Of a stretch of 64,000 bases of DNA, positions 60,817 through 64,000 are shown piece by piece. The notes beneath the pieces are model-generated. The model saw only the letters and a list, made by a program, of their open reading frames with translations. It was not told where the DNA came from and did not search any database. The stretch covers positions 1 through 64,000 of the forward strand of contig CAKVGK010000001.1 of assembly GCA_934747385.1 (NCBI GenBank), in the 5' to 3' direction. This stretch comes from an uncultured Clostridia bacterium. GTDB lineage: Bacteria; Bacillota; Clostridia; Christensenellales; UBA1242. A program made the translations under genes and the position numbers. Numbering within the stretch: position 1 is the stretch's first letter; every line of letters starts with the position of its first letter.

Positions 60817-62427
60817 TTAATTGAGCATTTCTGGCGCTGGTTTGCATTTTTCTCTATCTGCCACAACCACACATTCAGTTGTAAGCAAAGTTGAAGCAAC
60901 GCTGGAAGCGCATTGCAATGCTGTTCTTGTAACCTTAAATGGGTCAATAATCCCCTTTTCAAACATGTTGCAAAAACTATCGTCCAATGCATCATAACCG
61001 AAGCAATCATTGTCGTTACTCAAAACTTTTTCAACCACCACGCCATCGTCCACGCCAGCATTTTTTGCAATTTGCCTAATTGGAGCTTCTAGCGAAGAAT
61101 AAACAATCATTGCACCAAGTTTTTCATCCCCAGTCAAGTTGTTAACAAACTCTTTCAAATGTTTTTTTGCACGTAAAAGTGCAACCCCTCCGCCTACAAC
61201 AATCCCTTCCGCAACTGCTGCTTGAGTGGCATTAAGTGCGTCCTCAATGCGCAACTTTTTTTCACGCATTTCGACTTCTGTTGTTGCACCAACTTTTATT
61301 CGAGCGATGCCGCCATTTAAACTTGAAATTCTGCCAAGAATAACCTCTCTGTCAAACTCGCCAAATGTGGTTTCAAGTTGTTTTTTCAGCTCAGCCACTC
61401 TTTTAGCAATTTTTTCCTTGTCGCCATGTGCTCCAATAATTGTAGTTTGGTCTTTATCTGCTTTAACTTTTTCACACCTTCCCAAATCATTGATTGTTAT
61501 TTCGTCAAAATTATTATACAAGTCTTGTGAAATAAACTTTGCACCAGTAATCATTGCTAAATCGTCCAAGACCTTTTTTCTTCTATCTCCAAAATATGGT
61601 GTTTTAATAGCAAGGCAATTAAAAATTTTGCGCATATTATTAACAACAAGAGTAGTGAGAGCGTCTCCCTCCACATCTTCGGCAATAATAAACAAGCAGC
61701 CGCCAGCCTTTGCCACCTGCTCGATTATTGGCAAAATGTCGGCAATGTGAGAAATTTTTTTGTCTGTGATAAGTATGTATGGATTCTCCATTTCCGCAAT
61801 CATTTTAATTTGGTCTGCACACATATATGGACTTATGTAACCCCTGTTAATTCGCGTACCTTCGGCAATATTCAGTGAACTGAGCATGCCGTTTCCCTCT
61901 TCAATTGTAATCACGCCATCATTGCCAACCTGTTCAAAGGCTTTTGCAAGCAGTTTGCCAGTTTCTTGATCACCAGACGAAATTGTTGCAACCTGACAAA
62001 TTGACAAATTATCTTCAACTTTTTTAACATTTTTTGCCATGGTTTCAACAACAAAATCAGTTGCTTTTTTAATGCCATTTCTAAGCAAAATTGGATTTGC
62101 TCCAGTGTTAAAACACTTGAGCCCTTCGCTAAAAATTTTTTCTGCCAAAATTGTGGCAGTTGTTGTTCCGTCACCTGCAATGTCGTTTGTTTTGGTGCAA
62201 GCACCACGCAGAATGCGCGCGCCCGCATCTTCAATTGCGTCATCAAGTTCAATTTGTTTTGCAATTGTTACGCCGTCGTTTGTTATCATTGGTTCATAAT
62301 AAACTCTGTCAATAACAACATTTCGACCTTTTGGCCCGAGTGTTATTTTAACTGCATTGGAAAGTTTTTCCACTCCGCGCAAAAGTTTCTCTCTTGCTTT
62401 TTCATTTGTTTCAATATTCCTAATCAT
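60817..62427 (-). CDS. groL: Chaperonin GroEL
   Basis: A 536-aa Hsp60. Nucleotide-site motifs ITLGPKGRNVVID, TNDGVTIAK, AGDGTTTATILAE and GGGVALLRA are intact, and the apical domain includes ADQIKMIAEMENPYILITD. The start MIRNIETNEKAREKL differs from the usual MAK.I.F. The flexible GGM-repeat tail of most GroELs is missing; the protein ends CKPAPEMLN. In the apical domain the usual substrate-facing GYIS(P)YF reads GYISPYMCAD. It overlaps the groES stop by 8 bp. No CIRCE element is visible upstream. Confidence 0.95.
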   Translation of the reverse strand: MIRNIETNEKAREKLLRGVEKLSNAVKITLGPKGRNVVIDRVYYEPMITNDGVTIAKQIELDDAIEDAGARILRGACTKTNDIAGDGTTTATILAEKIFSEGLKCFNTGANPILLRNGIKKATDFVVETMAKNVKKVEDNLSICQVATISSGDQETGKLLAKAFEQVGNDGVITIEEGNGMLSSLNIAEGTRINRGYISPYMCADQIKMIAEMENPYILITDKKISHIADILPIIEQVAKAGGCLFIIAEDVEGDALTTLVVNNMRKIFNCLAIKTPYFGDRRKKVLDDLAMITGAKFISQDLYNNFDEITINDLGRCEKVKADKDQTTIIGAHGDKEKIAKRVAELKKQLETTFGEFDREVILGRISSLNGGIARIKVGATTEVEMREKKLRIEDALNATQAAVAEGIVVGGGVALLRAKKHLKEFVNNLTGDEKLGAMIVYSSLEAPIRQIAKNAGVDDGVVVEKVLSNDNDCFGYDALDDSFCNMFEKGIIDPFKVTRTALQCASSVASTLLTTECVVVADREKCKPAPEMLN

Positions 62428-62707
62428 TAATCACTCCTATAATGTCAATTTGACGCATCACAACATAAGTTTTGTTTTCAACTTTTATTTCTGCACCTGC
62501 ATATTTGTTAAAGAAAACTTTATCGCCAATCTTGACTTTCATTTCAACTTTTTCGCCGTCAAAATTCGTGCCATCTGCAACAGCCACCACTCTGCCTTTT
62601 TCCTGCCTAACCTTGGCAGTGTCTGGTAAAACCAAACCCGAGTTAGTTGTTGCCTGTTCAGTTTCCGGTTCAACAACAACTCTATCAAATAATGGACATA
62701 TTTTCAT
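62420..62707 (-). CDS. groS: Co-chaperonin GroES
   Basis: A 95-aa Hsp10: KICPLFDRVVVEP at the start, a mobile loop with SGLVLPDTAK, KVKIGDKVFFNKYAG and the final YVVMRQIDIIGVI. GGGAGG precedes the ATG at 62707. First gene of groES-groEL. The spacer upstream (62708-62957) is almost pure A+T and carries no 9-9-9 CIRCE inverted repeat, so control by HrcA is not indicated. Confidence 0.95.
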   Translation of the reverse strand: MKICPLFDRVVVEPETEQATTNSGLVLPDTAKVRQEKGRVVAVADGTNFDGEKVEMKVKIGDKVFFNKYAGAEIKVENKTYVVMRQIDIIGVIND

Positions 62708-62957
62708 TTGTTCCTCCCAGCCACATTGTAACCCACAATGTCGCATTTAAAACCAAAACCTGCCACTATTTTGAAATTTTTTTAAAAATAATTAAAAGTT
62801 AATATTATAAAAATATTGTAAAAATTTATGAAAATATTAAAAAATATATGAAAATTTAATTAAAAATTGAATATTTTATTGTTTTTTATTAATTTTTAAA
62901 TTTTTTTGGTTAATTTTATATTTTTCATAAGCACACAATTTTACGCATAAAATACAT

Positions 62958-63692
62958 ATGCAAGAATATGTTTTTGATTATTCCACTTATAAAAAAAGAT
63001 TAGAAAAACCAATTAATTTTGGTTTTTCAATTTTGAGTTTGGTTATAATTTTTTTGCTTGGAATTTGTGTTTTTTTAAAACAAAACAAAACCGAATATAT
63101 TGAATATTATTTTGTTGAAATTGGACAATTTAAAACATTTTCACAAGCAAACAAAATGGCAAACGAATTGAGTTCAAAAAGCGGAGCCGGCTTTGTATTT
63201 TTTGATGATTGCTATCATGTTTTGGCGGGTTTTTACAACAATCAAGAAAACGCGAAAACAGTTTCAAGCAACATTAGTGAAGAATATCAAGGTGCAAAAA
63301 TTTTCAGCATCTCTGCCACAAAATTTAAAGCTAAAAAAGATTTCACTTCAACGCAAAACAAAAGTTTGAGAAGCATATTAGAATACAACGACGAATTGAT
63401 AACCGAACTATACAATCTTTCAATCAATATTGAAAAAAATACTGAAACATTTAATGCCGCAATTTTGAAAGTTAAAAATTTGAAAGAGGAACATACTTCC
63501 AATTTTAAACAATTTAACGCAAATTTTAACGGAAAAAATGAGCAACTAAATTTAAAAAAAAAGTTAAATGAAATTCAAAATAGTTTATCTCATTTGACCA
63601 ACTGTAACGAACAAGACATTAAACAAAAAATCAAATATGAACTGATTAATATTGTGGTTTTGCAATGTAATATTTTAAACGAAATAGGCTAA
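62958..63692 (+). CDS. Membrane-anchored SPOR-like protein
   Basis: A 244-aa protein with one N-terminal membrane helix (about residues 22-42) and a following domain (about 50-115) of beta-alpha-beta form, YYFVEIGQFKTFSQANKMAN - AGFVFFDDCYHVLAGFYNN - AKTVSSNI, the layout of SPOR domains that bind denuded septal peptidoglycan. The C-terminal 120 residues are helical and probably coiled-coil. TAAAAT lies 4 bp before the ATG and no ribosome site is seen. A role in division or spore formation is likely but not certain. Confidence 0.7.
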   Translation: MQEYVFDYSTYKKRLEKPINFGFSILSLVIIFLLGICVFLKQNKTEYIEYYFVEIGQFKTFSQANKMANELSSKSGAGFVFFDDCYHVLAGFYNNQENAKTVSSNISEEYQGAKIFSISATKFKAKKDFTSTQNKSLRSILEYNDELITELYNLSINIEKNTETFNAAILKVKNLKEEHTSNFKQFNANFNGKNEQLNLKKKLNEIQNSLSHLTNCNEQDIKQKIKYELINIVVLQCNILNEIG

Positions 63693-64000
63693 TCATTTTT
63701 AGCCTGTTTTTTGTTCTGTTTGTCTTTTTTAATTTGAATAATTAACTCAATCAATTGCCAAATGCCAAGGCAAATTAAAAATGCTGCAAACAATTTTTTG
63801 AGAATATCCATTTGAATGTTGTTTGCAAGCCATGCTCCACCAAGGCTGAACACAATGCCAACGACCGCCAAAAGCCAAGTCTTTTTAAATTCCACAAGAT
63901 GATTTTTTGCATGAATGAAAATTGCCACCAGCGACATTGGCAAAAAAGCCACCAAATTTATTCCCTGCGCATCAATTTGGCTAAAGTTCAAAAATATTGT
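63689..64000 (-). CDS. TauE/SafE-family membrane permease (partial)
   Basis: The C-terminal about 104 residues of a membrane protein cut by the window edge; the frame stays open to position 64000. It shows NLVAFLPMSLVAIFIHAKNH (conserved helix with an internal motif of the family), WLLAVVGIVFSLGGAWLANN and a final helix LLKKLFAAFLICLGIWQLI, typical of the second half of TauE/SafE anion exporters. The stop overlaps the end of the convergent gene at 62958 by 4 bp. The substrate is unknown. Confidence 0.72.
   Translation of the reverse strand, partial: TIFLNFSQIDAQGINLVAFLPMSLVAIFIHAKNHLVEFKKTWLLAVVGIVFSLGGAWLANNIQMDILKKLFAAFLICLGIWQLIELIIQIKKDKQNKKQAKND

Overview
The window reads as chromosome of an AT-rich, low-GC Gram-positive spore former (Bacillota, class Clostridia). 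The evidence is sporulation genes (sigG, spoIIGA, pro-sigE, a PdaB-type deacetylase), sepF, lspA, a T-box leader on valS, strong AGGAGG-type ribosome sites and a 16S gene with the matching anti-SD. An uncultured gut lineage of the Christensenellales kind is my guess from gene style only; the 16S at 34364-35935 would settle it.

Layout. 1-3.3 kb: a fused ATPase/permease ABC protein and a small partner. 3.4-4.9 kb: a tRNA island (Arg, Gly on minus; Lys, Leu, Gln, His on plus) bounded by an 81-bp inverted repeat. 4.9-15.3 kb: ordinary housekeeping genes (DegV, an SDR, phosphoketolase, murG, tdk, asd) plus a second tRNA-Lys locus and tRNA-Gln(CTG). 15.6-24.5 kb: a compact minus-strand phage morphogenesis block (terminase, portal, scaffold, capsid, adaptor, propeller-like head-completion protein, holin) with no integrase, replication, lysin or tail-fibre gene in view. 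24.5-30.2 kb: an SH3-like surface protein, a sigma-like regulator with two perfect 0A boxes upstream, a two-OB-fold SSB, pdaB, sigG, and divergently spoIIGA-sigE. 30.2-36.2 kb: an RNA methyltransferase, a papain-like surface protease and a solitary 16S rRNA gene with its own promoter and terminator. 36.5-46.5 kb: a repeat-containing membrane-anchored protein, an Smr protein, a methyltransferase, tig-clpP-clpX, and the cluster 78-aa protein-sepF-lspA-rluD. 46.6-56.3 kb: one giant 3222-codon membrane-anchored surface protein. 56.8-64 kb: rsmA, a candidate small RNA, T-box-valS, groES-groEL, a SPOR-like protein and the edge of a TauE-type permease.

The most unusual signal is at the two lysine tRNA loci (4.2 and 13.6 kb). 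Each intact tRNA-Lys gene is preceded, under the same promoter, by a broken copy of its own 5' part whose D loop carries the same 77-bp three-hairpin insert (70 of 77 bases identical). Other notable points are a duplicated 3' tail of clpX that differs only synonymously in its conserved part, five genes whose promoter geometry predicts leaderless mRNAs, an inverted sigG, an unlinked 16S gene and several families of palindromic intergenic repeats. All calls were made by reading the sequence; no database search was possible.
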